DNA from: Janibacter endophyticus
GTDB lineage: Bacteria; Actinomycetota; Actinomycetes; Actinomycetales; Dermatophilaceae
Direction of reading: 5' to 3'
Length of the DNA: 64,000 nucleotides
Assembly: GCF_016888335.1 (NCBI RefSeq)
Contig: NZ_JAFEJG010000004.1
Coordinates: 1,612,001 to 1,676,000 of the forward strand
Made by a program: the position numbers and the translations under genes. The notes beneath the pieces were generated by a model. It saw only the letters and a program-made list of their open reading frames with translations, ran no database searches and was not told the DNA's origin. Shown here piece by piece: positions 8,551 to 17,429 of the stretch. Each line of letters begins with the position of its first letter. Positions within the stretch are counted from its first letter, which is position 1.

Positions 8551-8913
8551 GTGCTTGTGCCGTTGACCACCATCGTCCTCATCGCCTCGCTGGTGCTCGC
8601 CCTGGTGGCCGGCTTCTACGCCCTGCGCGACCGGCTCGTCGACGACCTGCTGCTCCTCGTCGCCGCCGTCGTCGAGCTGCTCCTTGTCGTCCAGGCGGTC
8701 GTCACCGTGGTCATGGCGCCGCAGGTCCAGACCCCCGGCGAGGGTGCGACGATGGCGGCCTACGCGCTCACCCTCCCGCTCGTCCCGCCGGCGCTCGCGC
8801 TGCTCGCGATCAAGGAGAAGAGCCGCTGGTCGATGGCCGCGGTCATGGGTGGCGCGATCGTCGTCGCGGTGATGACCCTGCGGATCCAGCAGATCTGGAC
8901 CGTCCATGCCTGA
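8551..8913 (+). CDS. Small integral membrane protein, 120 aa
   Basis: Four likely membrane helices: TTIVLIASLVLALVAGFYAL, LLLLVAAVVELLLVVQAVVT, LTLPLVPPALALLAI and WSMAAVMGGAIVVAVM. Function not recognised. GTG 8551 (VLVPLTTIV) fits a leaderless start, with TACCCT just upstream. It overlaps the next gene by 8 nt, so the two are probably co-translated. Confidence 0.75.
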   Translation: MLVPLTTIVLIASLVLALVAGFYALRDRLVDDLLLLVAAVVELLLVVQAVVTVVMAPQVQTPGEGATMAAYALTLPLVPPALALLAIKEKSRWSMAAVMGGAIVVAVMTLRIQQIWTVHA

Positions 8914-9325
8914 GCCGGTCACCCGCGACGGGGCGAAGGGGGAGGCCCGCCGGATCGGGGGCGGCGCCGGGATCGTCCTCGTCCTCGCGTACGGGACGCT
9001 GGCGCTCGCGGCGACGGGCCGCTCGATCCTCCAGGTCGTCGAGTACTTCGACCGGGCGCCGCTGGCGTACGTGCTCAGCGCGGTCGCGGCCGTGGTCTAC
9101 ATCGTCGCGACGTGGGCGCTACTCACCGACCGGCGCCGCCTCGCGGGGGCGACGATCGTCTTCGAGGCGGTCGGGGTGCTGACGGTCGGGGTGCTGTCCT
9201 ACGTGGCGACCGATCTCTTCCCGGACAAGACCGTGTGGTCGCACTTCGGGTCGGGCTACGGCTACCTGCCGCTCGTCCTGCCCTTCGTCGGGCTGTGGTG
9301 GCTGCGGCGCACCGCCACATCCTGA
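8906..9325 (+). CDS. Integral membrane protein, 139 aa
   Basis: A short cytoplasmic leader, then about four hydrophobic segments (GIVLVLAYGTLALAATG, LAYVLSAVAAVVYIVATWAL, ATIVFEAVGVLTVGVLSYVA, YLPLVLPFVGLWWL). Function not recognised; it forms a pair with the upstream membrane protein. The leader (GAKGEARR, residues 9-16) is encoded by a 24-bp stretch that is repeated exactly in hrpA, including a CGAAGGGG octamer. ATG 8906 overlaps the upstream stop. Confidence 0.75.
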   Translation: MPEPVTRDGAKGEARRIGGGAGIVLVLAYGTLALAATGRSILQVVEYFDRAPLAYVLSAVAAVVYIVATWALLTDRRRLAGATIVFEAVGVLTVGVLSYVATDLFPDKTVWSHFGSGYGYLPLVLPFVGLWWLRRTATS

Positions 9326-9367
9326 GACCCCCGTACCAGATCGTGGTCAGCGCCGGTTAACCTGACC

Positions 9368-9487
9368 CCAGGTCAAGAGCACCAGCGCCAAGTCCCGGCT
9401 CGCTGGTCGGCAACCCTCCACCGCGGTGGGGTGCCCCCGGGGACAGACGACCTGGTCCGCCGGCGCCCGCCGGTGGGCAAGCGCGAT
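9368..9487 (+). promoter_or_regulatory. SAM-IV-type riboswitch upstream of metY
   Basis: P1 is CCAGGTC (9368-9374) with GACCTGG (9449-9455). The enclosed core contains GCTCGCTGGTCGGCAACCC and GGTGGGGTGCCCC, the signature shared by actinobacterial SAM-IV aptamers. A GC-rich hairpin (about 9456-9477) follows P1. TTAACC/TAACCT just upstream (about 9356-9362) is a plausible -10. Predicted to reduce metY expression when S-adenosylmethionine is high. Confidence 0.85.
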
Positions 9488-9504
9488 CGACAAGGAGCAC
9501 CACC

Positions 9505-10824
9505 ATGTCCGACCCCACCCAGTGGCAGTTCGAGACCAAGCAGGTCCACGCCGGGCACGCCCCCGACCCGACGACGGGCGCCCGGGCGCTGCCGATCTAC
9601 CAGACGACGAGCTACCAGTTCGACTCCACCGAGCACGCCGCGAACCTCTTCGGGCTCAAGGAGCTCGGCAACATCTACACGCGGATCATGAACCCGACGC
9701 AGGACGCCGTCGAGCAGCGCATCGCTGCCCTCGAGGGTGGCGTCGGTGCGCTCCTGCTCTCGTCCGGGCAGGCGGCGACGACCTTCGCGATCCTCAACAT
9801 CGCCGAGGCCGGCGACCACCTCGTCGCCAGCCCCTCGCTCTACGGCGGCACGCACAACCTCATCGGCACGACGCTGACCCGCTACGGCATCGAGGTGACC
9901 TTCGTCGAGGACGCGGGCGACCTCCAGCAGTGGCGCGACGCCGTCCGGCCCAACACCAAGCTCTTCTTCGGCGAGACGATCGGCAACCCGAAGTCGGACG
10001 TCCTCGACATCGCCGGCCTCGCCGAGATCGCCCACGAGGTCGGTGTGCCGCTCGTCGTCGACAACACGATCGCGACCCCGTACGTCCTGCGCCCGATCGA
10101 GCACGGCGCCGACATCGTCGTCCACTCGGCGACGAAGTACCTCGGCGGTCACGGCACGTCGATCGCCGGCGTCCTCGTCGACTCGGGCAACTTCGACTTC
10201 GCGAAGGACCCGGAGCGCTTCCCGAACTACAACGAGCCCGACGAGAGCTACCACGGCCTGCGCTACGGCCCGGACCTCGGCGTCGGCTCGGCCTTCGGGG
10301 CGAACCTCTCCTTCATCCTCAAGGCGCGCGTCCAGCTGCTCCGCGACATCGGCGCGGCGATCTCGCCCTTCAACGCCTTCCTCATCTCGCAGGGCATCGA
10401 GACGCTCAGCCTCCGCGTCGAGCGGCACCTCGAGAACACCCGCAAGGTCGCGGAGTTCCTGGAGGGCCACGACCAGGTCGAGGCCGTGCGCTGGGCGTCG
10501 CTGCCGAGCAGCCCGTACCACGAGCTCGCCCAGAGGTACGCCCCCCGCGGTGCCGGCGCGGTGGTCTCCTTCGAGATCGCCGGCGGGCAGGAGGCGGGTC
10601 GTCGCTTCGTCGAGGGCCTCGAGCTGCACAGCCACGTCGCGAACATCGGTGACGTGCGCAGCCTCGCGATCCACCCGGCGTCGACGACGCACAGCCAGGG
10701 CAGCGACGAGGGCCGCCTCGCGGCCGGTGTCACTCCCGGCCTCGTCCGGCTCGCCGTGGGCATCGAGCACATCGACGACATCCTCGCCGACCTCGAGAAC
10801 GGCTTCGCCGCCGCGCAGGCCTGA
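9505..10824 (+). CDS. metY: O-acetylhomoserine aminocarboxypropyltransferase (sulfhydrylase)
   Basis: 439 residues, PLP-dependent Cys/Met metabolism family. Makes homocysteine directly from O-acetylhomoserine and sulfide. Seen: SSGQAATTFAILNIA, VDNTIATPYVLRPIEHGAD and the Schiff-base lysine K211 in HSATKYLGGHG. The extra-long C-terminal domain that separates MetY from MetB is present. ATG 9505 follows AAGGAGCACCACC. Control by the SAM-IV riboswitch upstream is expected. Its usual partner metX is not adjacent but lies about 11 kb downstream with its own riboswitch. Confidence 0.97.
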   Translation: MSDPTQWQFETKQVHAGHAPDPTTGARALPIYQTTSYQFDSTEHAANLFGLKELGNIYTRIMNPTQDAVEQRIAALEGGVGALLLSSGQAATTFAILNIAEAGDHLVASPSLYGGTHNLIGTTLTRYGIEVTFVEDAGDLQQWRDAVRPNTKLFFGETIGNPKSDVLDIAGLAEIAHEVGVPLVVDNTIATPYVLRPIEHGADIVVHSATKYLGGHGTSIAGVLVDSGNFDFAKDPERFPNYNEPDESYHGLRYGPDLGVGSAFGANLSFILKARVQLLRDIGAAISPFNAFLISQGIETLSLRVERHLENTRKVAEFLEGHDQVEAVRWASLPSSPYHELAQRYAPRGAGAVVSFEIAGGQEAGRRFVEGLELHSHVANIGDVRSLAIHPASTTHSQGSDEGRLAAGVTPGLVRLAVGIEHIDDILADLENGFAAAQA

Positions 10825-10857
10825 CGCACACCACCCTCCGACCCACCTCCTCCCCTT

Positions 10858-11014
10858 CGTCGCACGAGCCAAGGCTCGTGCGACGAGGAGGGCGGCCATG
10901 GCCGGGTAGGAGCCTTGGCTCGTGCGAAGGGGACGGTGACCCTGGCCCCGCACGAGCCTTGGCTCGTGCGTCGGGGAGGGTGACCCTGGCCCCGCACGAG
11001 CCTTAGCTCGTGCG
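10858..11014. repeat. Tandem array of four palindromes with 44-bp period
   Basis: Four copies of a GCACGAGCC-WW-GGCTCGTGC palindrome have centres at 10871, 10915, 10959 and 11003, exactly 44 bp apart. Copy 1 (13-bp arms, 10858-10885) and copies 3 (10949-10970) and 4 (10993-11014, one arm mismatch) are complete; copy 2 has lost its left arm. The spacers before copies 3 and 4 share GGTGACCCTGGCCC. Copy 1 probably terminates metY. Confidence 0.85.
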
Positions 11015-11052
11015 AAGGGGTGGGCCGCTCGGGTGAGCGGTCCACCCCTTCG
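11013..11052 (+). terminator. 18-bp hairpin ending the palindrome array
   Basis: CGAAGGGGTGGGCCGCTC (11013-11030), loop GGGT, then GAGCGGTCCACCCCTTCG (11035-11052); one G-T pair, the rest perfect. Both arms end in the CGAAGGGG octamer. It shares two bases with the last palindrome. Confidence 0.75.
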
Positions 11053-11117
11053 GCCTGTCGTGGGGGCCTGTGGACAACCGCCGACGTCACCCTCGCGCTC
11101 CGTCCTACGGTCGAGCC

Positions 11118-11435
11118 ATGACCAGGCTGAGGATCAGCGCCGAGGGGGTGGCCGCGCTCGGTGACCGGCTGGTGGAGATCGCCGACCACCTCGAGGACGC
11201 CGCCGCGCGCTCGCGGGGAGCGGGCAGCCACGGCTTCGTCGACGTGAGCGCCGAGGGAGCCGTCGACGCCCTGCTCGGCGATTACGAGCTCGAGCGGGTC
11301 CGGCTCTGCGAGCAGCTCCGCTCGCTCGCCGGTCTCGCCCGGTCGGCGGGTGCCTGCTACGTCGAGACCGAGGCGATGGTCGCCCGCAGGGTGACCCCCG
11401 AGCTCGTCGCCGGCCGCAACGCGGGGCTGCGATGA
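11118..11435 (+). CDS. Small helical protein, WXG100/ESX-like candidate
   Basis: 105 residues, almost entirely predicted helix, with no signal peptide or membrane segment. The two-helix build (RISAEGVAALGDRLVEIADH, then a Gly-rich turn, then LLGDYELERVRLCEQLRSLA) and the sequence YVETE, which fits the YxxxD/E type VII secretion signal, recall WXG100 proteins. The Trp-X-Gly turn itself is absent. It overlaps the next gene by 4 nt (ATGA). No ESX machinery is in the window, so function remains inference. Confidence 0.65.
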   Translation: MTRLRISAEGVAALGDRLVEIADHLEDAAARSRGAGSHGFVDVSAEGAVDALLGDYELERVRLCEQLRSLAGLARSAGACYVETEAMVARRVTPELVAGRNAGLR

Positions 11436-12604
11436 GCTGGGCAGCGGCCGACGTCCGTGACCTCGACCCGCACGCCGTCCACCGGGCCGAGCCCGACGGC
11501 GTGGCCGACCTGGGCCGCGACCTCGGCGGGGTCGCCGACAACCTCGAGCTCGTCGCCGGGCTGCTCGGGCAGGTGAGCACGCACGGGGTCTGGGAGTCGC
11601 CGTCGGGGGAGTCCTTCGCCGCCGCGGTCGGTGACGTGCCGGTGACCCTGCATCGCCTCGCCGGGCGTCTCGGCGACGCCGGCGAGCTCGTCGCCCGCTA
11701 CGCCGGCACGCTCCGGACGCACCAGGAGGACCTCGCCCGCACGGCCGAGGCCCACGCGCGCGCGAGCGAGACCGTCGACGAGATCGACCGGCAGCTCGCC
11801 GTGTGGAGCCCGCACCCCGAGGAGCCCGCGCTCCTCGCCCGGCGCGGCGACGCGATCGCCACCGTCGTGCGGCACGAGCGGGACTACGTCGGGCAGGCGT
11901 CGGATGCCTGGGCCGACGAGCAGCTGCTCGCCGCCGACCTCTATGCCGTCGGGCTCGACCTCACCGACCCCTCCGGCTACGACCTGGCCGAAGGGGTCCG
12001 CGACCTGGGCCGCAGCAGCCTCTTCACCGGGCCGGTGAGCGCCGTCGTCAAGCCGCTCGCCGTCGGCAGCGCCCTCGACCCGGTGGGGCAGAGCGCGCTG
12101 CTGCTCGCCTACGGCCAGGGCAGCTGGCGCGACATCGGCCGGTCGAGCGCCACGCACGTGGCTGACGCGGTCAGCAAGGGGAGCGGTCGCTACGTCCACC
12201 GCGCCACCGGCACCGCCCCCCGACCGAGGTCGCGGCTCCACGACGTCCTCGACCGTCCCGGCGCCCATGCTCCCGTCCCGGCCACCACGGCTTGGGGCCG
12301 GGTCAAGCAGACGAGCAACCGCTGGCGTCTCCACGGTGCCGCGCTCGGTCGCGAGCAGACCCGGCGCACGCTGCGCCGCGAGTCCGGGCTGGAGCTCGCC
12401 GAGCAGATCGTCGGTGACTGGGAGGCCGTCGCCGGCGCCTCCCGCCGGGTGGTCGCCGTCCAGGCGGTCGGGTCGACGGCCAGGGTCGCCAAGCGCTCCG
12501 CGACGACCTTCGGCCGGGCTCGTGACGGCGGGCAACGGCTCGGGGAGCTGCGCGGAGCCACGGAAAACCAGGAGCGGTCCACCCGGCGCCCCGACGTATC
12601 CTGA
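11432..12604 (+). CDS. WXG100/LXG-like helical protein of unknown function
   Basis: 390 residues. The N-terminal ~130 residues are long helices with a turn GVWESPSGESF that resembles the W-x-G...F turn of WXG100/PPE-type proteins. A middle region (about 180-240) is more hydrophobic (LFTGPVSAVVKPLAVGSAL), and the Arg-rich C-terminus carries no recognised toxin or enzyme motif. Translation is probably coupled to the 105-aa gene through the ATGA overlap. hrpA starts 5 nt after its stop, so the three may be one transcript. Confidence 0.65.
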   Translation: MSWAAADVRDLDPHAVHRAEPDGVADLGRDLGGVADNLELVAGLLGQVSTHGVWESPSGESFAAAVGDVPVTLHRLAGRLGDAGELVARYAGTLRTHQEDLARTAEAHARASETVDEIDRQLAVWSPHPEEPALLARRGDAIATVVRHERDYVGQASDAWADEQLLAADLYAVGLDLTDPSGYDLAEGVRDLGRSSLFTGPVSAVVKPLAVGSALDPVGQSALLLAYGQGSWRDIGRSSATHVADAVSKGSGRYVHRATGTAPRPRSRLHDVLDRPGAHAPVPATTAWGRVKQTSNRWRLHGAALGREQTRRTLRRESGLELAEQIVGDWEAVAGASRRVVAVQAVGSTARVAKRSATTFGRARDGGQRLGELRGATENQERSTRRPDVS

Positions 12605-12609
12605 CGGGC

Positions 12610-15600
12610 ATGCCTGCGCCCCTCCGTGCCCCCGTGCCGGCGGAGCGCCTCCACTACCCCGACCAGCTGCCCGTCGTCGCGGTCAAGGACGAGATCGCCG
12701 TGGCGATCCGGGAGCACCAGGTCGTCGTCATCGCCGGCGAGACCGGCTCGGGCAAGACGACCCAGCTGCCGAAGATCGCGCTCGAGATCGGTCGCGGCCT
12801 CGGCGGCCAGATCGGGCACACCCAGCCCCGCCGCATCGCCGCGCGCTCCGTCGCCGAGCGCATCGCCGAGGAGCTCCAGGTCGAGCTCGGCGCGCTCGTC
12901 GGCTACCAGGTCCGCTTCGCCGACCACAGCAGCGACGCGACGGCGATCAAGGTGATGACCGACGGCATCCTGCTGGGCGAGATGCAGCGCGACCGCGAGC
13001 TGCGCCGCTACGACACCCTGATCATCGACGAGGCGCACGAGCGCAGCCTCAACATCGACTTCATCCTCGGCTACCTCAAGCAGCTGCTCCCGCGCCGCCC
13101 GGACCTCAAGGTGATCATCACCTCGGCGACGATCGACCCCGACCGCTTCGCCGCCCACTTCGCCGCGCCCGACGGCACACCGGCGCCGGTCATCGAGGTC
13201 TCCGGCCGGACCTACCCGGTCGAGGTTCGTTATCGCCCGCTCGTCGACGAGGACGACGGGGGCGACGGTGAGCCGGTCGATCAGGTCACCGGCATCTGCC
13301 GTGCGGTCGAGGAGCTGTGGACCGAGCCCGACCCTGGAGGTGCCCGAGACATCCTCGTCTTCCTCTCGGGCGAGCGCGAGATCCGCGACGCCGCCGACGC
13401 GCTCGCGGGCATGAACCTCCCCGGCACCGAGGTGCTCCCGCTCTACGCGCGCCTGTCGGCTGCCGAGCAGCACCGGGTCTTCGGCCGCCACTCCGGGCGC
13501 CGGATCGTCCTAGCGACGAACGTCGCCGAGACCTCGCTGACCGTCCCCGGCATCCGCTATGTCATCGACACGGGCACCGCCCGCATCTCCCGCTTCAGCC
13601 AGCGCACCAAGGTCCAGCGCCTCCCGATCGAGCCGATCAGCCAGGCCAGCGCCGCCCAGCGCGCCGGCCGCTGCGGCCGCCTCTCCGCCGGCGTGTGCAT
13701 CCGCCTCTACTCGGAGGAGGACCACGACTCCCGCCCCGAGTTCACCGACCCGGAGATCCTGCGGACCTCGCTCGCCTCGGTCATCCTCCAGATGACTGCC
13801 CTCGGCCTCGGCGACGTGAGCCGCTTCCCCTTCGTCGAGCCGCCCGACTCCCGCCAGGTGACCGACGGCCTGCGCCTGCTCGAGGAGCTCCAGGCGGTCC
13901 AGCCGGAGCGCCGGGGGGCGAAGGGGGAGGCCCGCCGGCTCACGCCCGTCGGCCGGTCGCTGGCCCGGCTCCCCGTCGACCCGCGCCTCGGCCGGATGCT
14001 CATCGAGGCCGACCGGCTGGGCTGCCTCACCGAGGTGCTCGTCATCGTCGCGGCCCTCTCGATCCAGGACCCCCGCGAGCGGCCGCAGGACAAGCAGGCG
14101 CAGGCCGACCAGCAGCACGCCCGCTTCCGTCACGAGAGCTCGGACTTCGCGAGCTGGTGGAGCCTGTGGACCTATCTCAAGGACCAGCAGAAGTCGTTGT
14201 CCTCCAGCGCTTTTCGCCGCATGTGCAAGCGCGAGTACCTCCACTACCTGCGGATCCGGGAGTGGCAGGACGTGCACTCGCAGCTGCGTCGCGCGGCGCA
14301 GGACCGCTCGCTCGACACCCGGTCGCGCACCGCCGCCCCGGACGCCGAGCCGGACTGGTCCACCGTCCACCAGGCGCTGCTCGCCGGTCTGCTCAGCCAC
14401 GTGGGCGTCCGGGACGAGGAGAAGCGCGACTACCTCGGCGCCCGCGGCGCGCACTTCTCGATCCAGCCGGGGTCGAGCCTCTTCAAGCGCCAGCCGCAGG
14501 TGGTCATGGCGGGCGAGCTCGTCGAGACGACCCGGCTGTGGGCGCGGAGCAACGCGGCCATCGACCCGGCCTGGGCCGAGCGGCTCGGCGCGCACCTCGT
14601 GAAGCGCAGCTACTCCGAGCCGCGCTGGAGCAAGAAGCAGGGCAGCGCCATCGCCACCGAGCGGGTCACCCTCTACGGCGTCCCGCTCGTCGTCGGTCGC
14701 ACCGTGCAGCTCTCCCGCGTCGACCCGGTGCTCGCCCGCGAGCTCTTCATCCGCGAGGGCATCGTCGCCGGCGACTGGGAGACCCGGCACGAGGTCTTCC
14801 GGTACAACGCCAAGCAGGTCGCCCGCGTCGCCGAGCTCGAGGCCCGCACCCGCCGGCGCGGCATCGCCGCCGACGAGGAAGACCTCGTCGCCTTCTACGA
14901 CGCGCGGATCCCCGCGGAGGTCGTCTCCGGCCGTCACTTCGACCGCTGGTGGCGCGACGCGCGCCGGGAGAGCCCCGACCTGCTGACCCTCACCGACGAG
15001 CACCTGCTCCGTGAGGACGCCGAGAGCGTCGACGACACCGACTACCCGACGCGCTGGTCGACGGGCGGGCACGACCTGCGGCTGACCTACCAGTTCGAGC
15101 CCGGCACCGACGCCGACGGCGTCACCGTCCACCTGCCGGTGCACCTGCTCAACCAGATCGACGGCAGCGGCTTCGACTGGCAGGTCCCCGGGTTGCGCGA
15201 GGAGCTCGCGACCGCGCTCATCCGCAGCCTGCCCAAGGCCACCCGCCGCAGCTTCGCCCCCGCACCCGACCACGCCGCCCGGGCGCTGGGCGCCATCCCG
15301 GACGACGAGGTGGGGGCCACCCCCTTCGTCGTCGCCCTCGGCCGCGCGCTCCGTGCCCTCACCGGCATCCCCGTCCCGAACGACCAGTGGGACCCTTCGG
15401 CCGTGCCTGCCCACCTGCGGATGACCTTCCGGGTCGAGGGGGAGCGAGGTCGCCGGCTCGCCGAGGGCACCGACCTCGACGTGCTGCGTGCCGAGGTCGC
15501 CGGCCACGTCCAGGCCCGGGTCAGCAAGGCCGGCGCCGGCATCGAGCGATCGGGCCTGACCGCGTGGACGCTCGAGGAGCTGCCGCGCACCGTCACCTCC

Positions 15601-16431
15601 GGCCGGGGACAGCGTCAGGTCGTCGGCTACCCGACGATCGTCGACGACGGCGACAGCGTCTCCGTGCGGGTCCTGCCGGACGCCGAGCAGGCGGAGGCGG
15701 CCCGACGAAGGGGGGTCCGCCGGCTGCTCATCCTGGGCACCTCCCCGCCGTGGAAGCGCGTCCTCGCCGGGCTGTCGAACGCCGACAAGCTCGCGCTCGG
15801 CGACAACCCGCACGGCTCCGTGCCCGCGCTGCTCGACGACTGCCTCGGGGCGGCGGTCGACGACATCGTCGCCGAGCACGTCACGGGGGAGGTGCGCGAC
15901 CAGGCCGCCTTCGAGCAGGCGCTCGCCGCCGTGCGCACCCACCTCGCCGCGCGCACGCTGCACGTCGTGCGCGAGGTGCGGCCCGTCCTCGCCCAGCGCC
16001 GCGAGGTCCTGCGCACCCTCGAGCGGATCACCGCGCCCGCGCTCGCCGTCCCGGTCGCCGACATGCGCGCCCAGGTCGAGGGGCTCGCCGGGCCGGGCTT
16101 CGTCACGGCCGCCGGGCTCGGGCGGCTGCGCGACCTCGCCCGCTACCTGCGCGGGGTCCAGGTGCGCATCGACAAGCTCGCCGACAGCCCCGGCCGCGAC
16201 GCGACGCAGCAGCCGCTCATCGACGCGATCGAGGGCGAGTACGCCGACCTCCTCGCCGAGCTCGACCCGCTCGAGCGCGACCGCGAGGACGTCCGGGCGA
16301 TCGGCTGGCTCGTCGAGGAGCTGCGGATATCGCTCTTCGCCCAGTCCGTCGGGACCGCGCAGACCGTCTCGGCCAAGCGGGTCCGGCGGGCGATGGCTGA
16401 CGTGCGCGCCGTCCTGCGCCCGCACGGCTGA
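12610..16431 (+). CDS. hrpA: ATP-dependent RNA helicase HrpA (DEAH box)
   Basis: 1273 residues, the full length of bacterial HrpA. Walker A GETGSGKT (43-50), DEAH at about 140, SAT at about 174, QRAGRCGR at about 350, then the helicase-associated/OB region and the large C-terminal DUF3418 part. The E. coli homologue is linked to mRNA cleavage and ribosome rescue. ATG 12610 lies 5 nt after the upstream stop with only a weak GACGGG. It contains several CGAAGGGG octamers; the stretch 13915-13938 (G-A-K-G-E-A-R-R) is identical to 8930-8953. Confidence 0.95.
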   Translation: MPAPLRAPVPAERLHYPDQLPVVAVKDEIAVAIREHQVVVIAGETGSGKTTQLPKIALEIGRGLGGQIGHTQPRRIAARSVAERIAEELQVELGALVGYQVRFADHSSDATAIKVMTDGILLGEMQRDRELRRYDTLIIDEAHERSLNIDFILGYLKQLLPRRPDLKVIITSATIDPDRFAAHFAAPDGTPAPVIEVSGRTYPVEVRYRPLVDEDDGGDGEPVDQVTGICRAVEELWTEPDPGGARDILVFLSGEREIRDAADALAGMNLPGTEVLPLYARLSAAEQHRVFGRHSGRRIVLATNVAETSLTVPGIRYVIDTGTARISRFSQRTKVQRLPIEPISQASAAQRAGRCGRLSAGVCIRLYSEEDHDSRPEFTDPEILRTSLASVILQMTALGLGDVSRFPFVEPPDSRQVTDGLRLLEELQAVQPERRGAKGEARRLTPVGRSLARLPVDPRLGRMLIEADRLGCLTEVLVIVAALSIQDPRERPQDKQAQADQQHARFRHESSDFASWWSLWTYLKDQQKSLSSSAFRRMCKREYLHYLRIREWQDVHSQLRRAAQDRSLDTRSRTAAPDAEPDWSTVHQALLAGLLSHVGVRDEEKRDYLGARGAHFSIQPGSSLFKRQPQVVMAGELVETTRLWARSNAAIDPAWAERLGAHLVKRSYSEPRWSKKQGSAIATERVTLYGVPLVVGRTVQLSRVDPVLARELFIREGIVAGDWETRHEVFRYNAKQVARVAELEARTRRRGIAADEEDLVAFYDARIPAEVVSGRHFDRWWRDARRESPDLLTLTDEHLLREDAESVDDTDYPTRWSTGGHDLRLTYQFEPGTDADGVTVHLPVHLLNQIDGSGFDWQVPGLREELATALIRSLPKATRRSFAPAPDHAARALGAIPDDEVGATPFVVALGRALRALTGIPVPNDQWDPSAVPAHLRMTFRVEGERGRRLAEGTDLDVLRAEVAGHVQARVSKAGAGIERSGLTAWTLEELPRTVTSGRGQRQVVGYPTIVDDGDSVSVRVLPDAEQAEAARRRGVRRLLILGTSPPWKRVLAGLSNADKLALGDNPHGSVPALLDDCLGAAVDDIVAEHVTGEVRDQAAFEQALAAVRTHLAARTLHVVREVRPVLAQRREVLRTLERITAPALAVPVADMRAQVEGLAGPGFVTAAGLGRLRDLARYLRGVQVRIDKLADSPGRDATQQPLIDAIEGEYADLLAELDPLERDREDVRAIGWLVEELRISLFAQSVGTAQTVSAKRVRRAMADVRAVLRPHG

Positions 16432-16510
16432 CCCGCCGACCGGCGAGGGGAATGCCCCTTCGGCCGTGCTCGTTGCGACAATGAAGGCCTCACCCGACCA
16501 GGAGGACGAC

Positions 16511-17425
16511 GTGACCGACCCGACCGAGCTCTACCGCTTCGAGGTCGACATCGAGCCGAGCATGCTCACGCCCGGCCCGATGATCGTCGCGCTCGACGGC
16601 TTCATCGACGCCGGGGGCGCCCAGCGCATCCTCGTCGACCACCTCCTCGAGGCGAGCGAGGCCCGGGTCGTCGCGTCCTTCGACGTCGACAGCCTGCTCG
16701 ACTACCGCGGCCGCCGCCCGGTCATCGTCTTCGAGGCGACGCACTACCGCTCGTACGACGACCCGGCGCTGCTGCTCTACCGGCTCACCGACCGCGAGGG
16801 CCAGCCGTACTACCTCCTCACCGGGCCCGAGCCGGACTACCGGTGGGAGGCCGTGGTCATGGCGATCACCGACCTCATGCGCCGCCTGGGCATCACGCTC
16901 GCCGTCCAGACCCACGGCATCCCGATGGCCGTGCCACACACGCGTCCCGTCGGCATGACGGCGCACGCGACCGACGAGCGGCTCATCGGCGACCGCAAGC
17001 CGGTCTTCGGCACCGTCCAGATCCCGGCGAGCCTCAGCGCGCTGCTCGAGCTGCGGCTCGGGGAGGCCGGCTTCGACGCGCTCGGCTACGCGATCCACGT
17101 GCCGCACTACCTCGCCGGCTCCGCCTTCCACGACGGCGCGCTCACCGGGCTCAACGCGATCGTCGACGCGACCGGGCTCAACCTGCCCAACGACGCGCTC
17201 GTCCAGGCGGCGGGGGAGAACCGCGTCGAGATCGAGCGCGAGATCCAGCAGAACCCCGAGATCGCCGAGGCCGTCGCCGGGCTCGAGCGCCAGTACGACG
17301 TCCACCTCCGGGGCATCGAGAAGCCCAGCCTGCTCGCCCAGGAGAGCGACAAGCTGCCCTCCGCCGATGAGCTCGGCGCGGAGTTCGAGGACTTCCTGCG
17401 CACCGTCGACGAGGGCGACGCCTGA
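16511..17425 (+). CDS. PAC2 family protein (proteasome assembly chaperone-like)
   Basis: 304 residues. The PAC2 fold is recognised from MLTPGPMIVALDGFIDAGGAQ, VIVFEATHYRSYDDP and HVPHYLAGSAF. Members in actinobacteria occur in species with Pup-proteasomes; the exact substrate is unknown. GTG 16511 is chosen because AGGAGG (16500-16505) sits at ideal spacing and family members begin near this point. The stop is 4 bp from the end of the convergent polymerase gene. Confidence 0.88.
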   Translation: MTDPTELYRFEVDIEPSMLTPGPMIVALDGFIDAGGAQRILVDHLLEASEARVVASFDVDSLLDYRGRRPVIVFEATHYRSYDDPALLLYRLTDREGQPYYLLTGPEPDYRWEAVVMAITDLMRRLGITLAVQTHGIPMAVPHTRPVGMTAHATDERLIGDRKPVFGTVQIPASLSALLELRLGEAGFDALGYAIHVPHYLAGSAFHDGALTGLNAIVDATGLNLPNDALVQAAGENRVEIEREIQQNPEIAEAVAGLERQYDVHLRGIEKPSLLAQESDKLPSADELGAEFEDFLRTVDEGDA

Positions 17426-17429
17426 GGGT

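Noticed and set aside
10858-11014. CRISPR interpretation of the 44-bp-period repeats
   Set aside because: The spacers are themselves similar, units are palindromes, there are only four, and no cas genes are near; a REP-like array fits better.
11069-11077. DnaA-box-like TTGTCCACA (minus strand), with weaker relatives near 1344 and 20524
   Set aside because: Single scattered matches without a cluster, AT-rich unwinding element, or dnaA/dnaN/gyr neighbours; not an origin.
16466-16510. Earlier start for the PAC2 protein
   Set aside because: The GTG at 16511 has an ideal AGGAGG, and the extra N-terminal residues (MLVATMKASPDQEDD) do not resemble the family.
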